A DNA stretch of 53,447 nt from contig JANSYC010000025.1 of the NCBI GenBank assembly GCA_024742605.1, forward strand, positions 1 through 53,447. The letters run 5' to 3'. Position numbers and translations under genes: made by a program. This document shows positions 1 through 7,938 of the stretch, piece by piece. The notes below the pieces were generated by a model, which was not told the DNA's origin, searched no databases, and saw only the letters and a list, made by a program, of their open reading frames with translations. The DNA comes from Alphaproteobacteria bacterium. GTDB lineage: Bacteria; Pseudomonadota; Alphaproteobacteria; Thalassobaculales; Thalassobaculaceae. How positions within the stretch are numbered: the stretch's first letter is position 1; each line of letters starts with the position of its first letter.

Positions 1-747
1 ATAGGCGTGTAGGAAGGCGTGCGGGCCGTCGACGCCGCGCAGGGGGCCTTTGAAGTCCTCCGCCGCCAGCCGGGCCGCAACCAGACCGTTGTGCGCGGCC
101 CAGCCGACCTGGAACGGCTTGCTCCAGGCGCCCTCGTCCAGGAAGGAGATCGAGCCCGCCGCCTGGCTGAGCGCGAGGCCGAAGGCCGCGACCATCTGGT
201 CGACCGACAGGCCCAGAATACGCCCGGCGGCGGCGGCGGCGCCGAACGCCCCGCAGGTCGCGGTCGGGTGATAACCGCGTGCGTAATGCTCCGACGGGGT
301 CATCGCCAGCGACAGCCGGATCTGCACCTCGTAGCCGGCGACGATGGCGGCCACGGTGGTCGCACCGTCAGCACCCGTCATCTCGGCCGCAGCCAGGGCG
401 GCCGGCACGATCGGGGCGGAAGGATGGATCGAGCCCGCCGCGTGGGTGTCATCGAAGTCGAGCGAATGCGCCAACGCGCCGTTGATCAGTGCCGCTCCCG
501 GAGCGGTCCAGCCGTCGCTGTCGCCGATTGCCCGTGCATCGCCCTGGCGGTAACCGAGGGCCGTCAGCCCCTTGAGAAGGCTGGGCGTTGAGTCGGCATC
601 GTATCTGGCGCGCAGGGCGATGCCGACCGTGTCCAGGATCAGCGTCCGCGCCCGTGCCGAAACCTGTTCCGGCAGCGCATCATGGCCGATCTCCACGGCG
701 AATTCCGCCAGCGCGCGGGTGACGTCGAAATCCGGTGCGTTGGTCAT
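1..747 (-). CDS. MmgE/PrpD family protein, 3' end beyond window
   Basis: The gene reads leftwards off the window, so only the first 249 residues are present. The sequence is the N-terminal helical domain of the MmgE/PrpD family, which includes 2-methylcitrate dehydratase, cis-aconitate decarboxylase and related dehydratases or epimerases. Family stretches visible are HSLDFDDTH (residues 94-102), GYHPTATCG (158-166) and KPFQVGWAAHNG (210-221). The start at 747 follows a good GGGAGGA ribosome site. A perfect TTGTATACAA palindrome lies 27 bases upstream and may be a GntR-type operator. The exact substrate cannot be told from the N-terminal half; a role in carboxylic acid breakdown is inference from the family. 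Confidence 0.93.
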   Translation of the reverse strand, partial: MTNAPDFDVTRALAEFAVEIGHDALPEQVSARARTLILDTVGIALRARYDADSTPSLLKGLTALGYRQGDARAIGDSDGWTAPGAALINGALAHSLDFDDTHAAGSIHPSAPIVPAALAAAEMTGADGATTVAAIVAGYEVQIRLSLAMTPSEHYARGYHPTATCGAFGAAAAAGRILGLSVDQMVAAFGLALSQAAGSISFLDEGAWSKPFQVGWAAHNGLVAARLAAEDFKGPLRGVDGPHAFLHAY

Positions 748-773
748 GCTGTCCTCCCAGGATTTGGAACGCT

Positions 774-783
774 TTGTATACAA
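774..783. promoter_or_regulatory. TTGTATACAA palindrome, possible GntR-type operator
   Basis: A perfect 10-base palindrome sits in the 112-base gap upstream of the MmgE/PrpD start. Palindromes of the form TTGTATACAA are typical of operators of FadR/VanR-class GntR regulators, which often control catabolic genes. No regulator gene is adjacent, so the assignment is by motif only. Confidence 0.4.
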
Positions 784-859
784 GCTTGGGAGGGAGGGTA
801 GGACCGGGCGAGGTGGGAATCAATCGCGCTGCGGGCACGATACGGGTGCCGAAACGGCC

Positions 860-2413
860 TCAGCCGGTCTTCCGCTCCGGGCCCAGGGTGAACCACGCCA
901 CGATCGCAGACAGGTAGGCGAAGCCGGACAGGGCCAGGAGAACAGCGCGGAAGGCCTGGACGAAAGCGTCCCGGGCGGCGCCCATAAGTGCCGCGGCAGC
1001 ATCAGGTGCCAGGCCCTTGGGCGCGATCAGGTCCATCAGCTCTTCTGGGCCGACCGCATGGGCGGCTGCGATGGCGGCGTCCGGTAGACCCATCAGCCTC
1101 GGTTCCAGTGCCAACATGAAGACCGGTACCAGGATCGGGCCGACCGCCGCCACCGACAGCAGCCCCGCCACCCGGCTGGCCGCGTTGTTTACGGCGGAGG
1201 CGATTCCGGCATGGTCGTCGTCGACCGAGTTCATCACCGTGGTGGTCAGCGGCGCGATGCAGATCGCCATGCCGAGACCGAGCACCATGATCCCCGGCAT
1301 GTAGGTCGACCAGTAGGGGGTCCCGGTCTCGGGCCAGGCCAGCAGCATCAGCCCGATGCCGGTGACGAAGGGGCCCAGGACCAACGGCAGGCGCGGGCCG
1401 AAATTGTCGACCAGCGCGCCGGAATAGCGTGACAGCAGGAACAGCACCGCCGGGAACGGCAAAAAGCTGGCCCCCGCCTCGGACGCGCTGTAGCCGTGCA
1501 CCCGGATCAGGCCCAGCGGCATGATGAACAGTACGCCGCCGAGGGCGCCGTACAACAGCAGGGTCAGAAGATTGGCGGACGCGAAGGTTTTGATCTTCAT
1601 CAGATAGGGCGGCAGCATGGGGGCCTGAACCCGGCCCTCGATCCAGAAGAACAGGGCCATGAGCAGCACCCCGCTCACCGCGAGGCCGAGGATCATCCGG
1701 TTGTCCGCCTGGGATTCCCCCAGCGCGATCAGGGCCCAGGTCAGGGCACCCAGCCCGAGCATGACCAGGATCGCGCCCAGTACGTCGGGATTGCCGCGCG
1801 CACTGGCGTCCCGGCTCTCCGGGATAGCGAACGCGGCCAGGGCGAGGCAGATGCCGGCGATCGGCAGGTTGATCCAGAACGCCGCAGGCCAGGAGGTGGT
1901 GTCGACCAGCCAGCCGCCCAGCACCGGTCCGAACGCTGTGGTCATGGCGGCGAAGGCCGACCAAGCCCCGATCGCCCGGCCCCGGGTCTCGCGCGGGTAG
2001 GTGGCGCTCAGCAGGGCGAGGCTGTTCGGCACCAGGAAGGCCGAGGCGAGACCCTGGGCCGCGCGTGCGACGATCAGGGAGTCGGCATCCGTCGACAGGG
2101 CGCATCCGACGCTGGCCAACGCGAAGGCGGTGACGCCCAACATGAACACCAGCTTGCGCCCGTACCGGTCCCCGGCGGCCCCGCCCACCAGCAGGACCGC
2201 TGCCAGCATTAGAAGATAACCGTTGGCGATCCATTGCAGATCCGCAACCGAGGCCAGCAGATCCCGTTGGATTGCTGGCAGCGCCACATTCACCACCGTG
2301 GAATCGATGAACGCCAGACTGGACCCGAGCACCGTCGCGGCCAGGACCAGACCGCGCCGGGTCCGGGACAGCACAGGGGTGGCTGCGGGAGGAGACTTCG
2401 TTAGGTCTGACAT
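860..2413 (-). CDS. MFS transporter, DHA2 (14-helix) drug exporter family
   Basis: A 517-residue inner-membrane protein with the length and hydrophobic pattern of the DHA2 (EmrB/QacA-type) branch of the major facilitator superfamily, which exports drugs or other small molecules by proton antiport. The first helix carries the family motif FIDSTVVNVALP (residues 35-46) and the loop between helices 2 and 3 carries the MFS motif A as GDRYGRK (81-87). A later motif reads ATYPRETRGRAIGAW, typical of helix 4-5. The frame stays open to 2512, but the start at 2413 (MSDLTKSP) places helix 1 at the usual distance from the N-terminus. No periplasmic EmrA partner or regulator is adjacent, so the substrate is unknown. 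Confidence 0.93.
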   Translation of the reverse strand: MSDLTKSPPAATPVLSRTRRGLVLAATVLGSSLAFIDSTVVNVALPAIQRDLLASVADLQWIANGYLLMLAAVLLVGGAAGDRYGRKLVFMLGVTAFALASVGCALSTDADSLIVARAAQGLASAFLVPNSLALLSATYPRETRGRAIGAWSAFAAMTTAFGPVLGGWLVDTTSWPAAFWINLPIAGICLALAAFAIPESRDASARGNPDVLGAILVMLGLGALTWALIALGESQADNRMILGLAVSGVLLMALFFWIEGRVQAPMLPPYLMKIKTFASANLLTLLLYGALGGVLFIMPLGLIRVHGYSASEAGASFLPFPAVLFLLSRYSGALVDNFGPRLPLVLGPFVTGIGLMLLAWPETGTPYWSTYMPGIMVLGLGMAICIAPLTTTVMNSVDDDHAGIASAVNNAASRVAGLLSVAAVGPILVPVFMLALEPRLMGLPDAAIAAAHAVGPEELMDLIAPKGLAPDAAAALMGAARDAFVQAFRAVLLALSGFAYLSAIVAWFTLGPERKTG

Positions 2414-2623
2414 TGTATCGCGTCCGATGGGCCCAATAGGTTGTCTAGCTGAGTCGGGACGGCGCGCCCAAAACCGGACGTGGGTTGTCGGACCCGTCGG
2501 CGTTCCTGTCAAATCAGATCAAACCCGAGGGCTGATGCCGATGCGGGAGCGGTTGAAGCGATTGCCGTGGTTCGGTATAGCCTTTGACGAATGGTGCCGT
2601 GCAGCAATCCTTGGAGATGGAGT

Positions 2624-2998
2624 ATGACATACTGGGTGATCGGCGGCGAGTACGAGGATACCACGTTCACCCATATCCGAGGGGGGGACGCGGAGAAGAA
2701 AATCGGGCCGTTCGACGATTACGAGATGGCGAAGACGGTGTGGGGCAAGTTGGCCTGGCAGCATGTCGACGACGCCCATGTGCGCTATCGGATTCTGCAT
2801 GAGGAGGCGACCGAGTTCTGGGTAGTCGGTGGGGTCTACAAAACCACGGATTTCACCGAGACCTCCGACGGTTCGCCGGAGGAACGAATCGGTCCGTTCG
2901 ACAGTTACGAGGACGCCAAGGCTGTCTGGCAGAAAAAGGCCTGGGCAAGCGTCGATGACGCCCATTCCCGCTGGCGGATCGAGAAGGTCGGCAACTAG
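2624..2998 (+). CDS. Tandem DUF4170 domain protein
   Basis: A 124-residue protein of unknown function made of two copies of the DUF4170 domain, a small alphaproteobacterial family. Copy 1 is about residues 3-57 and copy 2 about residues 65-119. Both share the pattern WV(I/V)GG.Y, IGPFD.YE.AK..W, AW..VDDAH and a closing R.RI. The start at 2624 is chosen because the GGAG ribosome site is correctly spaced and the domain begins at once; an upstream ATG at 2591 lacks such a site. Its TAG stop shares bases with the stop of the convergent HD-GYP gene. Most family members I know of carry one copy, so the duplication is unusual. No signal peptide or membrane segment is visible. Confidence 0.88.
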   Translation: MTYWVIGGEYEDTTFTHIRGGDAEKKIGPFDDYEMAKTVWGKLAWQHVDDAHVRYRILHEEATEFWVVGGVYKTTDFTETSDGSPEERIGPFDSYEDAKAVWQKKAWASVDDAHSRWRIEKVGN

Positions 2999-4146
2999 AA
3001 TCGGGGGGGCGACGTTCGGTCCGGCGGGGTGAGGGGTCGCTGGGCGGCGGCTTCGCGAACGATCCAGCTGTCCTGAACGTAGGATTCGAATTCACTCAGC
3101 AGCCGTCCGTCGATATGGCTCCCGGCCAGCGGTCGCATGATTTCGAATGCCTTGGCGGCCGACATCGGTTCCTTATAGTCGCGCTTGTCGGTCAGGGCCG
3201 AAAAGATATCCACGACCGCGGCCAGTAGAGCCACCTCGCTGATCTCGATACCTTTCAGACCGTCTGGATAGCCGCTGCCGTCCAGCTTCTCGTGATGATG
3301 CCGGGCGGCGGCCGCGATCTCCGGCATGTCGGGATACAGCTCCTGCAAGGTATCCCCGCCCAGGCTCGCATGGGTTTTCATGATCTCGAATTCGTCGTCG
3401 GTCAGACCGGCCGGCTTCCCCAGGACTTCAGTGGGGATCTGAAGCTTGCCGGTGTCGTGCAGCAGTCCTGCCTCGGCCAGGATTCTCTGCTCCCCCGGCC
3501 CGAGACCGATTTCGGCTCCGAACCCGGACAGCAGTACCGCGACCTTGGTGCTGTGGGAGAAGGTGTAATTGTGGTGGCCGCGCAGCTGCTCGAGCATCAG
3601 TGAGGTGCGCGGCGTGTTCGCCACCTGGGTCAGTCGGGTGGCGGCGGTGCTGAAGAGCGCCCGGGCGAAGGCCGGGTCGGACGGGTCGGACGGGAGGTTG
3701 GCCATCACGTCGAACGCTTCCTTGGCGGTCACCAGCGCCTTGCGGCTGTCTCGGTCCAAGGCATTCCAGGCCAGCGAATCTCGCCGCTCATAGGCGGACC
3801 AGAAGGCGGAAAGCATGGTGGCGACCGGCAAATCGCCGCTGAATTCGGTATCCGCCCGGGCGTCGCCCGGATCCGGCCCGTCGACTTCGGTGTCCGTGTC
3901 CCGCACCAGGCCGATCACGATGTCGCCGCCGTTCGGCAGGTCACGAAGCCGCGCGATCACCTCGCCCGCCGCCGCGTCCTTGCCGCCGGAATCCACCAGG
4001 GCCGCGGCGATGGTCCGGTTCCGAAAGTCGTCGATCCCGTCGGGTGTAGTGATCAGAAACACGTTGAAATGCCGGTGCAGGGTGCGGGTCAACTGCCCGA
4101 ACCGGGCGCCTCTTCTGGAGTAGAAAAGCAGGGAATCCTGTGACAT
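2995..4146 (-). CDS. HD-GYP domain cyclic-di-GMP phosphodiesterase
   Basis: A 383-residue cytosolic protein. The C-terminal half (about 185-365) is an HD-GYP domain, which hydrolyses the second messenger c-di-GMP at a metal centre. The metal and signature residues are intact: HD at 230-231 in LLHDTGKL, and HHHEKLDGSGYP at 283-294 including the GYP triplet. The N-terminal 90 residues resemble a receiver-like fold (FNVFLITTPDG, AAALVDSGG) but no convincing phosphoacceptor set is visible, so it may be a pseudo-receiver; this is inference. The start at 4146 is preferred over 4200 because it starts directly at the first strand of that domain. It is divergent from the acetamidase gene. Confidence 0.93.
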   Translation of the reverse strand: MSQDSLLFYSRRGARFGQLTRTLHRHFNVFLITTPDGIDDFRNRTIAAALVDSGGKDAAAGEVIARLRDLPNGGDIVIGLVRDTDTEVDGPDPGDARADTEFSGDLPVATMLSAFWSAYERRDSLAWNALDRDSRKALVTAKEAFDVMANLPSDPSDPAFARALFSTAATRLTQVANTPRTSLMLEQLRGHHNYTFSHSTKVAVLLSGFGAEIGLGPGEQRILAEAGLLHDTGKLQIPTEVLGKPAGLTDDEFEIMKTHASLGGDTLQELYPDMPEIAAAARHHHEKLDGSGYPDGLKGIEISEVALLAAVVDIFSALTDKRDYKEPMSAAKAFEIMRPLAGSHIDGRLLSEFESYVQDSWIVREAAAQRPLTPPDRTSPPRF

Positions 4147-4330
4147 GCGCGTTCCGGTGCCCCGACTTTCCGCAATCCGATCGTGCCGAGCATTGACCAT
4201 TAGATGCCCGTCGTTAACAAATCCTTTCGGGCCTGTCGAATTGATGGACGTTCGCGAAGATCGGGTTTGTCATCGGTCCACCGGGTGTGCACCCTTTCGG
4301 TTCCACGACCTTTCAGCCGGAGAGACCGAC

Positions 4331-5293
4331 ATGGCCGATTCCTCGAACAGCGCGCATCGGCTCAAGGCCGGGCCAGACAGCATCCACTGGGGGTGGTTTG
4401 CCGCCGATCTGCCGCCGGTCTTCCGGATCGCGAGCGGCGAGCGGATCACGGTGGAAACCGTCTCGGGCGGACCGGACAATCTGCCGGGCGAGGGCTATCA
4501 CGTACCGTCGGAGCTGCTGGAGATCCATCAGAAGAGCACCCGTCGGGTGCCCGGCCATCTGCTGACCGGGCCGATCGCCGTGGACGGTGCCGAGCCGGGG
4601 GACATTCTCGAAATCAAGATCCTCGATATTCAGCTGCGTCAGGACTGGGGCTACACCTTCCTGCGGCCGCTGTCCGGGGCCCTGCCGGACGACTTCGCGG
4701 TCGGTGAGAAGATGATTGTCCGGCTCGACAAGGCACGGAACAGGGGTATTCTGCCCTGGGGCACCGAGCTGCCGCTGCGGCCCTTCTTCGGGGTGATGGG
4801 GGTGGCGCCGCCGCCGGCCTGGGGCACGATCTCGACGATCCAGCCGCGCGCCCATGGCGGCAATCTCGACAACAAGGAGCTGATCCCCGGCACCACCCTG
4901 TATCTGCCGGTCTTCGTCGAGGGCGGCAACCTGTCGCTCGGGGACGGACACGGGGTGCAGGGCGACGGCGAGGTCTGCGTGACCGCGATCGAGACGGCGC
5001 TGGAAGGCACGGTCGAGGTCCATGTCCGTAAGGATCTGGGTCTGGCCGGCAAGGGTTGGTCCTATCCGCGGGCGGAGACGCCGACCCATCTGATGACCAT
5101 GGCGATGAACCCGGATCTCGACACGGCGGCGCGCGACGCGTTGCGCGGCATGCTGGACTGGGTGACCGAGACCACCAACCTCTCCCGCGCCCAGGCTTAT
5201 ATGCTGTCGAGCCTGGCGGCCGATGTGCGGGTCACCCAACTGGTCAACGACCACAAGGGGATCCACGTGATGATGCCGAAAAGCGCGTTGTAG
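4331..5293 (+). CDS. Acetamidase/formamidase family protein
   Basis: A 320-residue protein of the FmdA/AmdA acetamidase/formamidase family, metal-dependent enzymes that hydrolyse short amides to the acid and ammonia. Family features include PLSGALPDDF, the segment RPFFGVMGVAP (residues about 155-165), the HGGNLDNKEL stretch and GDGHGVQGDGEV, where conserved His and Asp residues form the active site. The length fits the family. The start at 4331 follows GGAG with suitable spacing; the frame is open further upstream but that part has no family match. The gene stands alone between a divergent HD-GYP gene and a convergent small gene, so nothing nearby identifies the amide. Many such proteins act in nitrogen scavenging. 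Confidence 0.92.
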   Translation: MADSSNSAHRLKAGPDSIHWGWFAADLPPVFRIASGERITVETVSGGPDNLPGEGYHVPSELLEIHQKSTRRVPGHLLTGPIAVDGAEPGDILEIKILDIQLRQDWGYTFLRPLSGALPDDFAVGEKMIVRLDKARNRGILPWGTELPLRPFFGVMGVAPPPAWGTISTIQPRAHGGNLDNKELIPGTTLYLPVFVEGGNLSLGDGHGVQGDGEVCVTAIETALEGTVEVHVRKDLGLAGKGWSYPRAETPTHLMTMAMNPDLDTAARDALRGMLDWVTETTNLSRAQAYMLSSLAADVRVTQLVNDHKGIHVMMPKSAL

Positions 5294-5297
5294 CGGG

Positions 5298-5528
5298 CTA
5301 CCGAACCGTCAGCCGGGCCAGCGCCGCCCGGCCGGCGGCGAGCACATCTTCCAGATCGTCCGGCGTGACATGGGGGTAATGCCGGACAAGCCATTCCGGG
5401 GCCACGAACGGCGTGTCCTTGTAGCGCTCATGGTCCAGGGTCGCGTCCAGCAGACCGATCAGGATCTGCAGCTTGATCGCACGCGCGGTCTGACCCTCGG
5501 GCAGTGGCTTTGGCTCATCATCGAACAT
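5298..5528 (-). CDS. Small hypothetical protein, 76 aa
   Basis: I do not recognise this protein. It is 76 residues, soluble in appearance, with a charged N-terminus, a central helix LQILIGLLDATLDHERY and a C-terminal half rich in acidic residues (TPDDLEDVLAAGRAAL). It fits compactly between the end of the convergent acetamidase gene and the GNAT gene behind it. The coding style matches its neighbours and the frame ends four bases after the acetamidase stop, which supports it being real. The ribosome site at the ATG is weak, so the start is uncertain. Confidence 0.6.
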   Translation of the reverse strand: MFDDEPKPLPEGQTARAIKLQILIGLLDATLDHERYKDTPFVAPEWLVRHYPHVTPDDLEDVLAAGRAALARLTVR

Positions 5529-5581
5529 GGCTGCACGGTATCGGTCCGGCGGATGATTGCAAGCGCTATCCAAAAAGCCGG

Positions 5582-6133
5582 CTACTCGCTCCCGGCCAGA
5601 GCGGCGATCGCGATGAGCCCAAGTTCGAAATCGGCCGCCCGGTAACGCCGGCCGCCGACCGCCCGGTAGAAGTCCATGGCGCTGGCATTGTCCGGATGCA
5701 CCTGCCAGGTGATCCAGCGACAGGAGCGGGCCTGAGCCTCCCGTGCGAGCGCCGCCATGAGGGCACGGCCGACCCCGTAGCCGCGGGTGCGAGACTCGAC
5801 GAACAGATCCATCAGAACCAGTCCGGGGCCGCCGTGGCCGACATGAAACCCGCCGTGATGCAGCAGATAGCCCACGACGCGGCCATCGCGTTCCGCCACC
5901 AGCCCGTCGAACCTGCGATCCGGGCCGGTGCCCCACCGCACCACATCCTCGGCGTGGAACGGCGGCGGCGGTGCACCTTCGAACGCGGAGAGCGAGGCCG
6001 CCAGTTCGGCGACGCGACCGGCGTCGTCCGGCGTCAGCGCCCTAATGCGAATCCGGGCGTCGACCGCAGTCTTGGTCTCTGCAGGCTTGTCTCCAGTAGC
6101 AGGCCGTACCTCACGGGCAGACGGGTTGATCAT
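5582..6133 (-). CDS. GNAT family N-acetyltransferase
   Basis: A 183-residue acetyl-CoA-dependent N-acetyltransferase. The first 25 residues are a variable leader; the GNAT fold begins at IRIRALTPDDAGRVAEL. The acetyl-CoA pyrophosphate-binding motif A is visible as ESRTRGYGVGRALM, and motif B region as VHPDNASAMDFYRAVG, both typical of diamine or small-amine acetyltransferases. The preceding strand reads LVLMDLFVE. The start at 6133 follows an AGAGAGG site. Substrate is unknown. Two copies of a 14-base direct repeat lie 46 to 83 bases upstream of the start. Confidence 0.92.
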   Translation of the reverse strand: MINPSAREVRPATGDKPAETKTAVDARIRIRALTPDDAGRVAELAASLSAFEGAPPPPFHAEDVVRWGTGPDRRFDGLVAERDGRVVGYLLHHGGFHVGHGGPGLVLMDLFVESRTRGYGVGRALMAALAREAQARSCRWITWQVHPDNASAMDFYRAVGGRRYRAADFELGLIAIAALAGSE

Positions 6134-6179
6134 GTGCGCCTCTCTGCGTCCAATCCGCCGAGCATACTGAAATTCGACG

Positions 6180-6216
6180 GGATGGTCGCATATCATGCGT
6201 ATGGATGGTCGCATAT
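6180..6216. repeat. Two direct copies of GGATGGTCGCATAT
   Basis: The 14-base sequence occurs at 6180-6193 and again at 6203-6216, a 23-base period, in the gap between the divergent GNAT and VWA genes. The first copy also forms CGCAT-ATC-ATGCG, a short inverted repeat. A near-identical core (GATGGTCACATAT) is tandemly repeated at 48936-48965. It could be a regulator site or a remnant of a small dispersed repeat. Confidence 0.6.
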
Positions 6217-6305
6217 GATGGGTAACACACTGGAATAACCGGACCGGCCCCACATGTTCCGTGTCAGGGTCGGACTGCAGGCAATTGAGGACGAACAACG
6301 GCAAG

Positions 6306-7073
6306 ATGACAGCCCCGCGAGATTCCAAGACATCGCAAGGCCTGACCACTCCGGATGGTGGACGGATTACCGACGGCGAATCTGCGCCCGATGAGGTCGA
6401 GGCCTTTCTGAGCAAGGTCAAAGCGATGCCCAAATCGGCCGCGACCGGCCGGCGGGGCCGCCTGGTGTTCGCGCTGGACGCCACCGCCAGCCGTGGGCCG
6501 ACCTGGGACCGGGCCTGTCATATCCAGGCCGAGATGTTCCATCAGACTTCAGCCCTGGGCGGGCTGGATGTCCAGCTGGTGTTCTATCGCGGGTACCGGG
6601 AGTGCAAGGCCTCGAAATGGTACTCCGATCCGCAGGCCCTGGCGAAGGTCATGACCGGGGTCCGGTGTCTCGGCGGCCAAACCCAGCTCGGGCGCATCCT
6701 CAAGCACACGATCACGGAGACCGGCCGGGCGCGGGTCAATGCGGTGATTTTCGTCGGCGACGCCTTCGAGGAGGATATCGATGAGGTTTGCCACCTTGCG
6801 GGTGAGCTCGGCGTTCTGGGCGTGCCGGTGTTCCTCTTCCACGAAGGGGGAGATCCGCTGGCGGCCCGCGCCTTCCGCCAGATCGCACAGCTTACCAAGG
6901 GCGCCTATTGCCCCTTTGACGCAGACAGCGCCGACCGACTAAAGGAGCTGCTGGCGGCGGTGGCGGTCTATGCAGCCGGCGGACGCAAGGCGCTGCTGGA
7001 GTTTGGCAGGCGATCCGGCGGCGACGGGGTCCGCCTGCTGACCAGCCAGATCACCGGAGGGGCCGGACGATGA
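6306..7073 (+). CDS. VWA (von Willebrand factor A) domain protein
   Basis: A 255-residue protein with a single von Willebrand A fold from about residue 55. The metal-site motif is DATAS in LVFALDATAS, a DxTxS variant of the usual DxSxS; GGQTQLGRIL supplies the expected downstream Thr and FVGDAFEED the later Asp. No signal peptide or membrane segment is seen, so it is probably cytosolic and acts in protein-protein contacts. The stop overlaps the ATG of the J-domain gene (ATGA), so the two are translated together and probably work together. The start at 6306 is the first ATG with a GAGGA upstream, though spacing is long; a GTG at 6261 is possible. Confidence 0.85.
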   Translation: MTAPRDSKTSQGLTTPDGGRITDGESAPDEVEAFLSKVKAMPKSAATGRRGRLVFALDATASRGPTWDRACHIQAEMFHQTSALGGLDVQLVFYRGYRECKASKWYSDPQALAKVMTGVRCLGGQTQLGRILKHTITETGRARVNAVIFVGDAFEEDIDEVCHLAGELGVLGVPVFLFHEGGDPLAARAFRQIAQLTKGAYCPFDADSADRLKELLAAVAVYAAGGRKALLEFGRRSGGDGVRLLTSQITGGAGR

Positions 7074-7780
7074 CCTATTTGGTCCTCGGCCTGTCCGTGC
7101 TGATCGGACTTGGTCTGATGGGGCGCTGGCTGCTGAATGCCGAGCCGAGAGTCTTGCTCAAGATCCTGAAATGGGGCGGTCTGATCGTTCTGGGTCTGGT
7201 CGGACTGTTCATCCTGTTCAGAGGTCGGCTCGACTACGTCGTCTATGCGGCGACCGTGGTTCTGCCATTCCTGTTCCGTTGGCGCGGCGTGCTGCAGGCG
7301 ATCCGGAATGCCGCCAAGACTGCGCGCGGTCCCAGCCCGGGGCAAAGCTCCGACGTGCGGACCCGGTATCTCGCCATGACCCTGGACCACGATTCCGGTG
7401 AAATGGCGGGTGAAGTGATCGCCGGGACATTCGCGGGCGCTCGCTTGGATCAGTTGTCGCCCGCGCAGCTTTCGGAACTCCATGCCGAGGTGTCGGACGA
7501 TCCCAGGTCGGTCCAGGTGCTTGAAGCCTGGATCGAACGGGTGCACGGCGAGGACTGGCGGGCCGAGGAGGAACCCTCCGAGACCCGGTCCGGGGCCGAC
7601 GAACCTGAAATGACCCGGGCCTATGCTCTGTCGATTCTGGGCCTCTCCGAAGGTGCGTCCGAAAGCGAGATTCGGGAGGCGCATCGCCGACTTATGATGG
7701 CGAATCACCCGGATAAGGGTGGATCATCCGTGATCGCATCCCAGATAAACAGGGCGAAAGACTATCTGATCGGCAAATGA
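7070..7780 (+). CDS. Membrane-anchored J-domain (DnaJ-like) protein
   Basis: A 236-residue co-chaperone-like protein. The N-terminal 70 residues hold two or three membrane segments (about 3-20, 35-50, 56-70). The C-terminal 60 residues are a J domain of the Tim14/Pam18 type, from ALSILGLSEGAS to the end, with the essential HPD tripeptide at 213-215 in ANHPDKGG. J domains stimulate DnaK-type ATPases; the anchor places that activity at the inner membrane. Between anchor and J domain is a helical linker with an acidic stretch. It overlaps the upstream VWA gene by ATGA. No DnaK or GrpE gene is nearby. The pairing with a VWA protein suggests a membrane complex. Confidence 0.9.
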   Translation: MTYLVLGLSVLIGLGLMGRWLLNAEPRVLLKILKWGGLIVLGLVGLFILFRGRLDYVVYAATVVLPFLFRWRGVLQAIRNAAKTARGPSPGQSSDVRTRYLAMTLDHDSGEMAGEVIAGTFAGARLDQLSPAQLSELHAEVSDDPRSVQVLEAWIERVHGEDWRAEEEPSETRSGADEPEMTRAYALSILGLSEGASESEIREAHRRLMMANHPDKGGSSVIASQINRAKDYLIGK

Positions 7781-7861
7781 TGGTCGCCGGATCGGCATCA
7801 GGGGGGAGCCGTAAACCGGCAAGACTCGGGCGGGTATGACGACCGTCCGTCACGAGTCCGC

Positions 7862-7890
7862 TTGCGTCGCGTGGCCGATTTGGCAATAAA
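7862..7890 (+). promoter_or_regulatory. Candidate sigma-70-type promoter for galU
   Basis: TTGCGT (7862-7867) and AATAAA (7885-7890) are separated by 17 bases, with the only clear ribosome site of the region (AAGGAG, 7903-7908) just downstream. Each hexamer matches consensus in four of six positions. The assignment is by motif and position only. Confidence 0.35.
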
Positions 7891-7938
7891 CAATTAACCA
7901 GTAAGGAGCGGATGCCGCCCGGTGTCCGAGTTGATTTT

